Below, piece by piece: positions 35,448 to 47,864 of a stretch of 64,000 bases of DNA. The DNA is from Neoarius graeffei (lineage: Eukaryota; Chordata; Actinopteri; Siluriformes; Ariidae). The stretch is taken from contig NC_083575.1 of the NCBI RefSeq assembly GCF_027579695.1, positions 33,082,382 through 33,146,381 of the forward strand, in the 5' to 3' direction. Within the stretch, counting starts at the first letter, position 1. Each line of letters starts with the position of its first letter. The notes under the pieces are model-generated. The model was not told where the DNA came from, made no database searches, and saw only the letters and a program-made list of their open reading frames with translations. Both the position numbers and the translations under genes were made by a program.

Positions 35448-35597
35448 TTTTTTTATATAGATAGGACAATGTAGAGAGACAGGAAATGAGCGGGAGAGAG
35501 AGACAGGGAGGAATCGGGAAATGACCTCAGGTCAGGATCGAACACGGGTCCCCGGATTTATGGTAAGGTGTCTTAGCCATCTGAGCCATGACACCCC
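35448..35597 (-). mobile_element. Short tRNA-derived SINE in the chromovirus
   Basis: On the minus strand the head GGGGGTGTCATGGCTCAGAT and GTGTTCGATCC give A- and B-boxes, and a T/A-rich tail lies at 35448. Flanked by a 19-bp duplication (35429-35447 and 35598-35616, CTGAACTCATTTCTCTATT). Confidence 0.88.
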
Positions 35598-35980
35598 CTG
35601 AACTCATTTCTCTATTCTTCACCCAAACTGCTCATCATGACATCATCCTAGATTACCCCTGGCTTCAACTCCATGTCCTGTTAATCTCTTGGCAAAAATA
35701 AAGACATTCTTCAATGGTCACCAGCATGTTTTCAAAACTGTCTTCTTCATCCTAAACTAACCATCTCATCCACCTCCATGGAGAGTCCACAGCCCGATTC
35801 TCTAGACAATGTTCCTGCATGCTATCTGGACTTGAAAGAAGTATTCAGCAGAGGTATGGCATGTTACCTGCCTCCTCAATGTCCCTATGACTGTGCAACT
35901 GACCTTCTTCCAGGCACTACTCCTCCATGCAATCATATCTATCTATTGTCCCTAACTGAACAATCAGCTATGGAGGAATA

Positions 35981-37587
35981 CAACCCCGATTCCAAAAAAG
36001 TTGGGACAAAGTACAAATTGTAAATAAAAACGGAATGCAATGATGTGGAAGTTTCAAAATTCCATATTTTATTCAGAATAGAACATAGATGACATATCAA
36101 ATGTTTAAACTGAGAAAATGTATCATTTAAAGAGAAAAATTAGGTGATTTTAAATTTCATGACAACAATACATCTAAAAAAAGTTGGGACAAGGCCATGT
36201 TTACCACTGTGAGACATCCCCTTTTCTCTTTACAACAGTCTGTAAACGTCTGGAGACTGAGGAAACAAGTTGCTCAAGTTTAGGGATAGGAATGTTAACC
36301 CATTCTTGTCTAATGTAGGATTCTAGTCGCTCAACTGTCTTAGGTCTTTTTTTGTCGTATCTTCCATTTTATGATGCGCCAAATGTTTTCTATGGGTCAA
36401 AGATCTGGACTGCAGGCTGGAGAGTTCAGTACCCAGACCCTTCTTCTACGCAGCCATGATGCTGTAGTTGATGCAGTATGTGGTTTGGCATTGTCATGTT
36501 GGAAAACACAAGGTCTTCCCTGAAAGAGACATTGTCTGGATGGGAGCATATGTTGCTCTAGAACCTGGATATACCTTTCAGCATTGATGGTGTCTTTCCA
36601 GATGTGTAAGCTGCCCATGCCACATGCACTAATGCAACCCCATACCATCAGAGATGCAGGCTTCTGAACTGAGCGCTGATAACAACTTGGGTCGTCCTCC
36701 TCCTCTTTAGTCCGAATGACACGGCGTCCCTGATTTCCATAAAGAACTTCAAATTTTGATTCGTCTGACCACAGAACAGTTTTCCACTTTGCCACAGTCC
36801 ATTTTAAATGAGCCTTGGCCCAGAGAAGATGTCTGCGCTTCTGGATCATGTTTAGATATGGCTTCTTCTTTGAACTATAGGAGTTTTAGCTGGCAATGGC
36901 GGATGGCACGGTGAATTGTGTTCACAGATAATGTTCTCTGGAAATATTCCTGAGCCCATTTTGTGATTTCCAATACAGAAGCATGCCTGTATGTGATGCA
37001 GTGCCGTCTAAGCGCCCGAAGATCACGGGCACCCAGTATGGTTTTTCGGCCTTGACCCTTACGCACAGAGATTCTTCCAGATTCTCTGAATCTTTTGATG
37101 ATATTATGCACTGTAGATGATGATATGTTCAAACTCTTTGCAATTTTACACTGTCGAACTCCTTTTTGATATTGCTCCACTATTTGTCGGTGCAGAATTA
37201 GTTGGATTGGTGATCCTCTTCCCATATTTACTTCTGAGGGTCACTGCCACTCCAAGATGGTCTTTTTATACCCAGTCATGTTAATGATCTATTACCAATT
37301 GACCTAATGAGTTGCAATTTGGTCCTCCAGCTGTTCCTTTTTTGTACCTTTAACTTTTCCAGCCTCTTATTGTCCCTGTCCCAACTTTTTTGAGATGTGT
37401 TGCTGTCATGAAATTTCAAATGAGCCAATATTTGGCATGAAATTTCAAAATATCTCACTTTTGACATTTGATATGTTGTCTATGTTCTATTGTGAATACA
37501 ATATCAGTTTTTGAGATTTGTAAATTATTGCATTCTGTTTTTATTTACAATTTGTTCTTTGTCCCAACTTTTTTGGAATCAGGGTTG
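35981..37587 (-). mobile_element. Tc1-like transposon with ~200-bp inverted repeats
   Basis: 1607 bp with termini CAACCCCGATTCC and its inverse, flanked by TA (35979-35980 and 37588-37589). The inverted repeats are about 200 bp and contain inner direct repeats of AAAAAAGTTGGGACA, the IR/DR arrangement of fish Tc1 elements. It interrupts the chromovirus between protease and RT. Confidence 0.93.
36340..37225 (-). pseudogene. Tc1-like transposase, inactive
   Basis: 37225-36875 encodes the paired-type DNA-binding domain (two helix-turn-helix units, ISSSTVHNIIKRF, with GRK-type linker QGRKT). 36849-36397 encodes the catalytic core: [10 protein letters not shown] (first Asp), [11 protein letters not shown] (second Asp), and SPDL followed by a PIEN-type end (third acid). 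A frame break near 36850-36875 separates the two halves and a stop follows SPDL at 36397. The usual length is ~340 residues. Confidence 0.85.
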
Positions 37588-37589
37588 TA

Positions 37590-38760
37590 TATGCAAGAAG
37601 CCTTGAACCAAGGGTACATCAGACCATCCACGTCACCAGCTTCAGCAGGCTTCTTCTTTCTCAAAAAGAAGGGAGGAGGTCTTTGGCCATGTATAGACTA
37701 TCGGGGTCTGAACCAAATCACTGTAAGGTACCCCTACCCACTTCCACTAGTGTCCTCTGCCTTGGAACAACTACATTCTGCCAGAATCTTTTCTAAATTG
37801 GACCTACACAGCACCTATAACTTGGTCAGAATTTGAGAAGGGGATGAGTGGAAGATGGCCTTTTGCACCACCGCCAGCCATTTTGAATACCTAGTAATGC
37901 CTTATGGCCTTTCTTTAGCACCAAGCATCTTCCAGTTCCTGATCAATGATGTCTTCAGGAATATGCTGGGGAAATTTGTGACAGCTTACACTGACAACAT
38001 ATTAATCTACTCTTCAGATGAAGACAGTCTCCACAATCATGTCAGGTCTGTACTCTCCTGCTTACTTGAAAACAATCTCTATGTCAAGGCAGAGAAATGC
38101 GAATTTCATGTCTGCCAGATCTCATTCCTTGGGTACATTATCAGTTCTGAAGGGGTAAACATGGACCAGTCTAAGATCTCCACAGTCACATCTTGGCCCA
38201 CTCCTACATCTGTGAAAGAGTTGCAACATTTCCTGGGCTTTGTGAATTTCTACTGGTGCTTCATTTGGGGTTTCAGCATCATTGCTGCAACTCTAACCTC
38301 GTTGTTAAAGAATGGGCTACGTCACCACCAGTGGAACCCAGCAGCTGAAGAAGCCTTCAGCCAGCTCAAGGCAGCCTTCATCTCTGCTCCCATGCTACAA
38401 CATTCAGACTCTACTAAACTATTTGTGGTGGAGGTAGATGCATCTGAAACAAGAGTAGGAGGGGGCATAGGTGAATTGCAATGATTCAGGGAGAGGCCCA
38501 AGTGGCACCCAGTAGCTTTCTTTTCAAAGAATCTTACACCCACTGCAAAGAACTATGACACTGGCAATTGAGAACTCTTGGCTATCAAGCTGGCCCTGGA
38601 GGAGTGGAGACATTGGCTGGAGGGTGGTGCACACCCATTTATGATACTAACAGATCACAAGAACTTAAAATACCTAAAGACTGCCAAACAACTCAACCCA
38701 TGACAAGCCAGGTGGGCCCTGTTTTTCACTCACTTTCCATTCACAATATCATATCGTCCT
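37590..38760 (+). pseudogene. Chromovirus RT and RNase H fossil
   Basis: [35 protein letters not shown], then FEYLVMPYGLSLAPSIFQ and the polymerase box region AYTDNILIYS, then FLGYIISSEGV. RNase H: LFVVEVDASE and [12 protein letters not shown]-type motif near 38640-38680. Fossil. Confidence 0.8.
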
Positions 38761-38799
38761 GGCAACAGAAATACCAAGTGGATGCATTCTCTTGAATCC

Positions 38800-40000
38800 A
38801 CAACTTTTCACCCCACACCCCTGAACCAACTCCCATCTTATCACCAGAATGTTTTGCACAAGCCATCACCTGGGACTTAGACAAGGAGATCAAATAGTCA
38901 CAACCCCCGACTCCTCCCAAGAACTGCCCATCTGGACTTCTGCATGTCCCACCCGACCTCAGAGGAAGACTCATCACCTGGGCACATGCATCCCCTGCCA
39001 CTGGTCATCCCAGCAGTCACCACACATGTCAACTGATAAGAAACAAATACTGGTGGGAAAACATGATTTCAGATATCAATCACTTTGTGTCCTCATGCTC
39101 AGCCTGCGCCCAAACCAAAGTACCATGTGCTCCACCTGCCGAGAAATTACAGTATGTCCTCTTTTGGTACCTCAGAGACCCTGGTCACACATTGCCATAG
39201 ACTTCATCACAGACCTATGACCATCCCAAGGTAACACAGTCATTGTGTTAATAATAGACAGATTCTCTAAAGCAATCAGACTTACTCCATTATCAGGACT
39301 ACCCAATGCATTCCAAACTGCCCAACTAATCTTTAACCATGTCTTCTGTTATTTTGGTATCCCCAAGGACATAGTGAGTGACTAGGGTCCCCAATTTGTT
39401 TCCAGACTATAGTTCAGTTTCATGGAAAGACTAGGAGTTTCAGTAAGCCTCACATCTGGTTACCACCCTCAATCCAACGGCCAGGTAGAGTGCACCAATC
39501 AGGAGATGGGATGCTTTCTGTGCATCTTTTGCATGCAAAAGCAGGGAGATTGGGCACAGTTCCTCCCATGGGCCAAGTATGCACAAAATTCATTCAAACA
39601 TTCCACCACACAGTTGACACCATTCCAGTGCATACTCAACTATCAACCCCCCTGTTCCCATGGGATGACACACCCACCCAGGTACCAGCAATTGACTCCT
39701 GGTTCAAGCATAGCCAGCAGATATGGGAAGAAGTACACCAAAGGCTAGAACTAGTAAATGCAAAGTATAAACAATATGCAGACAAACACAGAAGTAAAAA
39801 TCTGGAATACTTTCCAGGAGATCGGATCTAAGGGATCCGATCCCACAAGGGATCTAAGGGAGCCCAACTCATGCAAAAAACTGCAAGCTCAGTACATCGG
39901 CCCATACAACGTTCTATGCAAAATCAATGAAGTATCCTACAAACTAGAGCTCCCACCTCACAACAGAACGGCACCAAATTTCCATGTTTCCTGCCTGAAA
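38800..40000 (+). pseudogene. Chromovirus integrase fossil
   Basis: H2C2 finger (near 38990-39110, CSACAQTK-like), core with [23 protein letters not shown]-type stretch, and [11 protein letters not shown], then the linker toward HVSCLKPAI. Fossil. Confidence 0.78.
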
Positions 40001-40099
40001 CCAGCCATTCAAGGTCCCCTAGACATGAACACACCCACTCAAGAGCCCCCCTCCCCAGAAATTGAAGGTGAATCCATCTATTAGATCAGCTAAACAAGA

Positions 40100-40250
40100 T
40101 CCTGAACTCCCGGTGCAGACAAGGTCAGCTGGAGTACCTGGTAGACTGGGAAGGCTATGGTCCAGAGGAGCGAAGTTGGATGAGCTCCAGGGACATTGTG
40201 GATCCACTCTTGATACAGGAGTTCCACAGTCAGCATCCTAACTGCACCTA
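40100..40250 (+). pseudogene. Chromodomain at the integrase C terminus
   Basis: [17 protein letters not shown] followed by an [15 protein letters not shown]-type tail is the chromodomain signature that defines chromoviruses; in the family it steers integration to heterochromatin marks. Confidence 0.8.
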
Positions 40251-40293
40251 GAGGGAGAGGGCAACCAAGAAAGGAGCTCCTCGGGGGGGGTTC

Positions 40294-40533
40294 TCTCAGT
40301 AATGGTGTTAAAAACACAAGCTCAGAACAGCCTCCAAACATAGCTGCTCTGGACTACAACACCCAAGAGTCACAGTGCCCTCTGTCACCTGATTACTAAT
40401 TGCACCTGTCATTCATTCCTCAGCAATCACCTCACCTACTTAACCCCTGCCCATTACTCTGAGTATGATTCCTGCTCTTCGTTTTGGCTCAGTCTGCAGT
40501 CTGCTTCTCCCCGCTCTCCCCTGCACCCTGACA
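40294..40533 (+). repeat. Chromovirus 3' LTR (shortened)
   Basis: Matches the 5' LTR at both ends with an internal loss. A G-run (40284-40290) just before it is the polypurine tract. Confidence 0.75.
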
Positions 40534-40538
40534 CATGT

Positions 40539-40883
40539 GTTTTGATTACTGTTTGATTATGGTCACTATAATACATAATATGCATAATACCCAGGTCTTT
40601 AAAGGGGTTTCTGTGGAACTTTGTGAATGATTTACCTGGAAGATAAGAGCAGGAAGGATTGAGAATTGAGTGGCTGTGGTTTGTTTACACCTGATACTAA
40701 AACTTGTAACATCCTAGCAACCATCACAAAGACACATACAAAGAGCCCAGAAGTTCCTACTTACCCAGGCATAAATTATACAGGATTTTATCTTGTAGGC
40801 TCCTGATCCCTAGATCTTTAACCTAGCCACATATAAAAATGTATATGCCTCCATGCTCTTACAGGTTTTATCTGTTTGTCTGT
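40539..40883. other. Interior of the THAP-bearing transposon
   Basis: Continues the THAP-element sequence between the two nested insertions; no gene recognised. Confidence 0.5.
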
Positions 40884-42367
40884 TGTAGGTGTAATTAATG
40901 ATTTTGTTTATTTAGGATTGGATAAGTGATCAATCTTTAATAATTACATGAAATCAGTCTCATTAAATTTGAAGGTTAATAATTAAAATGAATAAATCCT
41001 ATTGAATCATTTAATTTGACTCATTTGAATTGAATCATACCATAGAATCAGTCTCATTTGAATTGTTTGAAGTGAATCACTCAGGTGAATCATTTAGTGA
41101 ATCATTTAGTGAATCATACCATTAATCCTGGTACTTAACAATAAATTACCAAACAGCTAAAATGATATCTTCCAAATTATTATTGATCACTTACCATATT
41201 ACATAAATTGTCTACACCTTTGAATTCTTCGGGAGATTGGGCAACTTCAAAATATCGAAACAGCAGATGAATACACACAGCTTTGATAATAAATTAATTT
41301 ATTATACAAAGATCAAAAATGGATAATCAGTTGGAATATATACAATGAGGTGTGTGTGTGTATATGAATATGTGTGTGTGTGTGAAAGAGAGGGGGATGT
41401 GAAGTTTGGAATGTTGTTCGTGACAAGAAGATCCAGGCTGTGTAGAATGTTATCTGATGTGTTGGTATGTATATCAGGCCTGGTCAGGCCTGCTGGGCAC
41501 GTGTTTTCTAAGTAACAAAAGAATTCCACACTCATAACATTATCAAACCCCCTGAAATCTTAAGGTCAAAATGTATAATAAGAATGAAATTGAGGATTTT
41601 AGTAAGGAATGAGAGAGAGAGAGCGAGAGAGAGACATGCACAAACTTATGGATTAACCAATTTTAAATCAACAAACAAATGATAGAGAACCAAAATTCAG
41701 TGTATACACTTCATTTAACTTCATATAACTTCACATTAAGTGAATAACTAATTCCTAAGACTTAAACTTCTGCCCAATGCCTGTTCTTACTGCAAAAGTC
41801 TCATCTTCTGTAGAAAGCAGAGTCTCTGTAGAAATGGCAGGCTGGGGAGGTTGTGTGGAAGCGCTTCGGTGGAAGAGAGAGAGAGCGGTTGCTCTGAAGT
41901 TTTCTTTGCAGATCTTCGTAGCTCGTGAGAAGAAAGTTCTGATCAGACAGGGTTAGGATGGTCCAGCCGCTCCCAACACCAATAAACTGCCTATTTGGTT
42001 GCAGTCTAGTACGTACTGAAAAAATAACTGAAAAACCGGTTTATAACTCACTTGAGTTAAAGTGCGCGTGTTTCCGGAGTCCACCGTGATCAAGGGTGGA
42101 CAGAAGGAGGGAAACGCTCTAAAACGTGTTTCTTGCAAGAAAGATTCATGGTTTCGGACGGTCCGATGGTGAGCGTCCCTCTATGGTCTGTTCTCCGCTG
42201 AGTTCAGACACCAGAGACGAAGAAAATGGAGTTTCCAAGTCTCTTATGTGAACCTGAAGAATGTGATGTACGTGATCCCGCCCAGGCGTGACGTACGACT
42301 CCAAGCCAACACGGAAGTTGGCTGGGAGTTATAGTTCTTAGACACAAGATGTTGCATGATACCTACA
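40884..42367 (-). repeat. Element B 3' LTR
   Basis: 1484 bp, near-identical to 47865-49358. Begins TGTAGG, ends CCTACA. Many TGAATCA heptamers (TGATTCA on the coding strand) at 41022-41110. Confidence 0.9.
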
Positions 42368-42380
42368 TTTCCCCTTTTGG
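42368..42380 (-). other. Element B terminal polypurine tract
   Basis: Minus-strand CCAAAAGGGGAAA directly before the 3' LTR. Confidence 0.7.
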
Positions 42381-42774
42381 TCTCAGGGGTATGATGGAGT
42401 CATAGCACTGAGAGCACCATACCGTATCATCGCCGTGTCCATAGTCCTTGAGGTAAACTTGTTCTGCACAGTTCATGGTGTCCTGTGAAGACTGTGTAAA
42501 CTTGTGAGTTCCAGTGAGACAGTTGGAGGTAGAGGCATTTGAGCATACAATCACCATAGGCACTTGGGCATATAATCACCATAGGCACTTGGGCATATAA
42601 TCACTATCTAACTAGATTAGGGTTACCTCAACATTTAAACAGTGAACACTACATATATTTCATTTCAGTGAACACTACATATATACTTCATTTCCTACTC
42701 AAAGAAAATAATAAAACAGGAAAAGAGAGGAAGTGGAGTAGAGAAAAGAAGTGTTAGTGTTTAGGGTGTTAAAC

Positions 42775-44519
42775 CTAATCTTCTGGCAAGGTAAAGGCAG
42801 CAGGTGGTTTGGCCAGAAAGCGTGTGCTACTATGGCCAAAACTGTCAGGGACGCAGACCCCTTTATCCAGCTTGGTGTATAGTGTCGCTATTCGTTTGTG
42901 TAGCATGCATACGATGCCAGCGGAAAACACCCAGCCACTGAGAATAAGTCCCAAAACAATCAGACGTATGGTAAATTCTAGGTCAGGTGACTCTCTGACC
43001 TGGTTTTGGGAGACTATGGTCGAAACTCCATTCTGTCCTAAACTAAATTTCACCGTTTTGGTCCCTTCAACCAGCAGTTGCTGTTGGAGGGTGTTACTGA
43101 TCTCAAGATCATAACCTTCGAAGGCATCTATCATCTCAATCTCCAAATCGTACTGGTCAGTACTAAGATGGTGTAGGGTGATGTCACCTATGTGAATGGT
43201 GGCTCCCTGTGGTACACTAAGGAACACCGTTTGGTTTGGGATTTTCATTCTTGTGGCTGTGTTGTGCTGGTTGTATGACATCAAGATTTCAGTTTTTGGA
43301 GTGTTAACATCCCACCGACTACCAGCTCTCTCTACTCTAGTTTTCATTTCCTCGTCCTTTGCGGACATTTGACCTACACACTTTTGTTTGGGCGCTTTTG
43401 CCCTCAGACCGTACAGGTGATCCGTAGTGTCTCTAAGAAATGGGTTGCTTGGGCGGACCCAGTGGATGTCTTTAGTGGAGGTGCACATCTCTAGGTTGGG
43501 AATAAAGTAGACAGAGGGGTTGTCGTCATGGTATACTACCATGGGTGGTGTCTGTATGTGTATGCGAACATTGTTTTTCCAGAAACCCACGTTGAGGACA
43601 GACTTGAGTCTATATATGTTGTTTCTCTCAATGATGGGTAGATTTAGTATGAAACCTATCTCGAAATCTTGTGGACTCACAAAAATGGGGATAGCACTGC
43701 CGAGACTATATGCCAGGTGTATTTGGAGGAATGCACGTTAGTAGTAGTGGTGGATTGTAGTATATTCTCCACCAAGCTAAGGGGTGTAAGATACGATGGG
43801 ACCTTGCCACTACTCAGGGAACTGATTGAGTCACCTACTTCTCTAAGCAGGTCTTGCATTAAATCCCTTACTACTCTGACATATTTGATCTCGTTCTTGA
43901 TTATTTCAGCCAATTTGTCTACAGTCTGCATAGTGTTATAGATTAGATCAGTATGCATGTTAACGGTTAATATAGTTCCCTGCAGGGATTTGCTTAAGCC
44001 CTGCAGCTCTTCTTGTTGGATAAGCAGTTTCTCTCGGATCTCTGGCATTTCCTTTTGCAGAATGCTAACTTCTTTTTTCAACGTATTCAAACTGACTGTG
44101 TTGGCTGCAGAGAGACCAATAGAAAACAAGGATCCAATGGCAGATGCACCGATAATTAAACCCCCAAGGAACCTTTTCTGATGTGTGTTACTGCTCAGCT
44201 CTTCCTCGGTGACTATGAACTTTTGTAACTGTTCTAGCATATGGGTAGTGGTGCGTCTAGCATATACGACTATATTAGATATCTCGCCATTTGGTCCGTT
44301 ATCGTCGATCGAAGGTATCAGTGACTTGAGGTGTTTGCGGTATACGGCCCATGGGTCTAGCCGGGCATATACCCGTTGAGTGTGGATGCGACAGTTTGTA
44401 AGAAGGAGCCCAGAAGCCTCCTGCAGGACGATGCCAGCTGGGGGGCCAGGCTCCACCACCTCACTTGACTGACTCAGTTGTAGGGTGAGGAGGATGCACA
44501 GGATTCCGAGGAAGTCCAT
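42775..44519 (-). pseudogene. Element B env fossil, fusion-protein-like
   Basis: 44519-43677 starts with a signal peptide (MDFLGILCILLTL). About 120 residues follow, then the cleavage motif NTHQKR, then a Gly/Ala-rich fusion-peptide-like stretch (FLGGLIIGASAIGS) and a long heptad region. 43680-42775 continues with a Cys-poor ectodomain, a second helical part, a transmembrane segment (LIVLGLILSGWVFSAGIV) and a short tail. A small N-terminal and large C-terminal subunit is the layout of mononegavirus F proteins, not of class I retroviral SU/TM. Family by resemblance only. Fossil. Confidence 0.7.
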
Positions 44520-44658
44520 TCTGTAACATACATAAGGGTTTTTTAATTTTTTTATTTTATTTTATTGGGTTGATAAATGTGATCGGGAGTGTTAGTGTAT
44601 GCTTAAAGATAAGTGATGCATACAAGCTAAGTAGACAGGATGGGCCTAGCTATCCTTC

Positions 44659-44672
44659 ACCCCCTTTTGGAG
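44659..44672 (-). other. Possible central polypurine tract of element B
   Basis: Minus-strand CCAAAAGGGGGTG repeats the core of the terminal tract and lies between integrase and env, at the same place as 3364-3374 in element A. Confidence 0.4.
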
Positions 44673-44748
44673 TGAGGACTGTTCAAAAAGTTTGCCTCGA
44701 TTATTATGGACCCATCGATATGAGAGCGTTTGATTAGGTCGGGGTGTC

Positions 44749-45715
44749 CTAATGTGATACATGACGGGGAACGGTTTTCCCATGATCGAAAGGTCTCAAC
44801 CAGGATGGTAGGAACTTCTCTGAGATTCGGGCATAGTAGGCTTTGTGTCCTACACTCGAATCGAGATTCTTTTGGGCACCTGTAAAGGTTGACTGTAGGT
44901 GGCGTCGTAGGTCGGCGACATGTTGATGTGCGGTGTATGCAGTTGCGATGCTCATGTCCTCGGGTCTGTATAGGAGATGCAGTGAGAGAACCATTTCTCG
45001 CCCAGTCATCATTTCAAAATGTGTGACTCCAGTGGTGCGATGAGGGGTGGACCTGATGGCCCTTAGCACCAAGGGAAGCTTCACATCCCAAATTTTACCA
45101 TGGGGGGTGACATACTTCCGCAGCATGCTCACAATTGTTTGAATGGCTCGTTCAACTTGACCAGAGGATTGAGGGTGGTACGCGATATGGAATTTCGCCT
45201 CAACGCCTAACATGTTCCACAGCGCAGCCATTACACCAGCAGTGAAATGGGTGTCTGTGTCTGAGTCGATGGATAGAGGGAGGTTTTTCAAAGAATTGTG
45301 GCCACTAAGGGGAATCGCGATGTCGGGTGTTTCGACACCGGACTCGGTGTGCAAAGACATGAACTGAAGTTCATCAGAAATTTGATCTTGCGTGGCACTT
45401 GGTTGATCAGTGTTCGCACTAATCTCATTGCAACGAGTTTGTGCATGTTTTGTGGGATCCAACGACTGTGGGATTTTGATTTGTGTAAAGCTGACTAAGT
45501 TTATATTGCAGGGCTTGGTTGGGATTGGGTCGCCTTGTGAGAGCCGTGTGTCAGAGATGGTGGTGAAGACTGTAGCACATGCGAGAGGTGTGTTTTGTGT
45601 GTTTGCCTTCACCACCGGGGGGGCCCTACATCCTGACCCTCGCCTGCTGTTTCAGAGGGATCTCCTCCCCCTTTCACGAGATCTACCCATGGTTCCTGGC
45701 CTAGTCATGCCAGTC
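44749..45715 (-). pseudogene. Element B reduced pol: integrase end
   Basis: The start (VKANTQNTPLACATVFTTIS) follows gag and is also seen in element A. It then passes to integrase core and C-terminal sequence: DSDTDTHFTAGV, AYHPQSSGQVERAIQ, and TGVTHFEMMTGREM. Protease, RT and RNase H are not present. Fossil. Confidence 0.75.
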
Positions 45716-47611
45716 GATAGCTTTTGTCATTTTTCTCGGGCTCTTTGGTTTTATCGGTTGAGGAATTTGACTGTTGTTGTAACAGTTTCCTAAATTCAGC
45801 CAAGCAGGCCTTCAAAGAGTCCAGTTCTGAGTGGGACTCATCAGGTTGGTCCGAGTCACTGTGTTGTTCATTTCTACCTCTATTGTTTACTGTTTTTGTT
45901 TTTACTTCTGTAAAGCACATTGAACTGCCATTGTGTATGAAATGTGCTATATAAATAAACTTGCCTTGCCTCTACGTTTAGTGTTACTTTTGGAACACTC
46001 CTGCCATCTCTGGCCAGAGCGGGGATGACCGTCTTGCGGCCAACCGTTTTGTTCTTTATGACCCTGTTTACATGATGGGTGGTTGCCATAGTCACTATGA
46101 CCTTGCCATCGGTCTCTCCTGGCCTTACCTTGCCGATTCTCCCACTCACCTTGGTGATGGTTCGACAAGGATCGGGCTGGACCGGGAGTTTTCCAGGTGG
46201 GTCCCCCTTTCAGTGCTTCACCTCCTTCTAAGGTTAGCGGGGGCTTGTCCTCACCCTGGAGGCTAAGGACTCTGGGATCATCATCATTTCCGTTTATGGG
46301 TTTGACGATGGTCTCCCAGGTCATTTGGGCTAGCTGCCTAGTTTCCTTCATCGAGTAGCAATTTTGCCGACACATCAGCGTGACTTGAGTCTGCACGCTT
46401 GGGTGGAGGTTATGTAAGAAAAGGGATTTGAAGCCCCTATCTTCTTCTAAACCTGGTGCATTGCTACCCTGAAAGTAGGCAGTACGTAGCCATCTATAAT
46501 ACTCGTGAGGTGCCTCAGTCTGTTTCTGTTTGATTTGTATTGCACACAACGTTGCGGAGGTTTCATCTGTGTACGGCGCATATTCTTCCCTTATGTAATT
46601 GCGAAGTTTCGAATAACTATCGCGAACGTTTGGTGGTAGTGTCTCGAAAAAGGCACAGACGCTGCTACTGGAGGTCTTCCAGACCAGTTTAAGCTTCTCT
46701 CGCGTTGTGGCTCTCGGTAGGTCCATCAGGCATCGGTCAATTTCTCGTAAATAATCATTTACATTGGTTCTTTTATTATCGGGATCGAATCGCTCAATAT
46801 CTTTGGCAAGTAGGTCAATTTGCCGTATGCGGAGGGCTTGGTGCGCATCTTTACGTGACCCCCTTCGCTTTCCTGAGTGCTCACTATCTGAGCTACTCTG
46901 GAATTGCTCCCGTTCCGCACGAGAGTCATAGTCTGATTCACCCGAAGGCGGATCAGGGAAGCTGTAGCGCACTGACCTAGGTGTGCTATGGGCCTGGGCT
47001 CGGGATGAGCGCAGGGCGACTCCACCCTGGCTAGATGATGACGGAGTTGTGTAGCGAGTTGATGGAGGTTGGTGGGGCGCCTGGTGCTCGACCGGGTAAT
47101 CCTCGGTGTCCAGTTCAGACGCCTCTTCCCGCTCTAAACTTTGATGCATGGTTGGGGGTCTCTTGTGCCCCTCACACCCTTCTTTGGGGTTCTGCTCCTT
47201 GGCAGCCCTTCCAGCGCATTTCTCGGCTTTCTCTAGCCTTTCGGCGCACTCATCGAGGGAGTCTTTCAAGAGGCTATGCTCCCTAGATAAAGCATTGACC
47301 TCGGCTGTCAGCTCGGCGTTGCTGGTGGTCAGCCTGTCAACTTCTCTGTGGAGGGATCTGAGCTCTTGATAAGCATCTTGGAAGTGTAACAAGAATAGTT
47401 TACCTAGTGCATCTTGGACACTGATTGTTGTTCTCTTTGGATCTCTCATTTGTGTTATTGAGTTGATTATGCTAGCTTGGCACTCATGCCTACTCATGCC
47501 CCTAATGGTTGCCCTATCGGGGTCAGAGCAGTGAATGAGGTCTGCGATGACCTCAAAAAGGGACACATCTTGCTCGTTGTCTTCAGTCTCTGAGACACGA
47601 GGGGATGCCAT
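45716..47611 (-). pseudogene. Element B gag fossil
   Basis: Starts MASPRVSETEDNEQ. The order matches element A: N-terminal helical region, coiled coil (REVDRLTTSNAELTAEVNAL), Ser/Pro-rich linker, capsid-like part (EEYAPYTDETSATL, LFLHNLHPSVQT), and a basic tail without a zinc knuckle. A small LINE-tail insertion splits the tail (45881-45970). Fossil. Confidence 0.78.
45881..45970 (+). mobile_element. Short LINE/SINE 3'-tail insertion in element B gag
   Basis: About 90 bp ending GTGCTATATAAATAAACTTGCCTTGCC, absent from the matching place in element A, with TCTAC on both sides. Same tail type as 51789-51822, 54887-55168 and 57701-57967. Confidence 0.7.
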
Positions 47612-47843
47612 TTTATTTAGATTGGGTATTGGTTAATTAACCAATCAATGAGTCAATTATTAATTAATTATTATTAATTAACAAGGTTTATTTGTTTGGA
47701 GATGTTCTCTTATCCTAAGTTATCAATAGGTTGTTAGAATTTGTGATATGGTTACCACACTCCTGTTTTAACACACTTGGGGATATACCTTAGCAGTTGC
47801 TGAATCTGCTGTAACAATACTCAAGAAGTCGACAAACCAATCG

Positions 47844-47860
47844 CCTCACACGGGGCACCA
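47844..47860 (-). other. Element B primer-binding site (tRNA-Met)
   Basis: Minus-strand TGGTGCCCCGTGTGAGG, four bases from the LTR. From memory it is complementary over 17 bases to a vertebrate elongator tRNA-Met isodecoder ending CCTCACACGGGGCA plus CCA. Confidence 0.75.
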
Positions 47861-47864
47861 ATTA

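Larger units (their letters stand above)
33867..40533 (+). mobile_element. Chromovirus (Ty3/gypsy, Sushi-like) with LTRs
   Basis: LTRs at 33867-34299 and about 40294-40533 (the 3' one is shorter), flanked by CATGT (33862-33866 and 40534-40538). The order gag, protease, RT, RNase H, integrase, chromodomain is that of chromoviruses; Sushi-like elements are the usual ones in fish. Interrupted by a SINE (35448-35597) and a Tc1 element (35981-37587). It is broken in many places and is a fossil. Confidence 0.85.
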
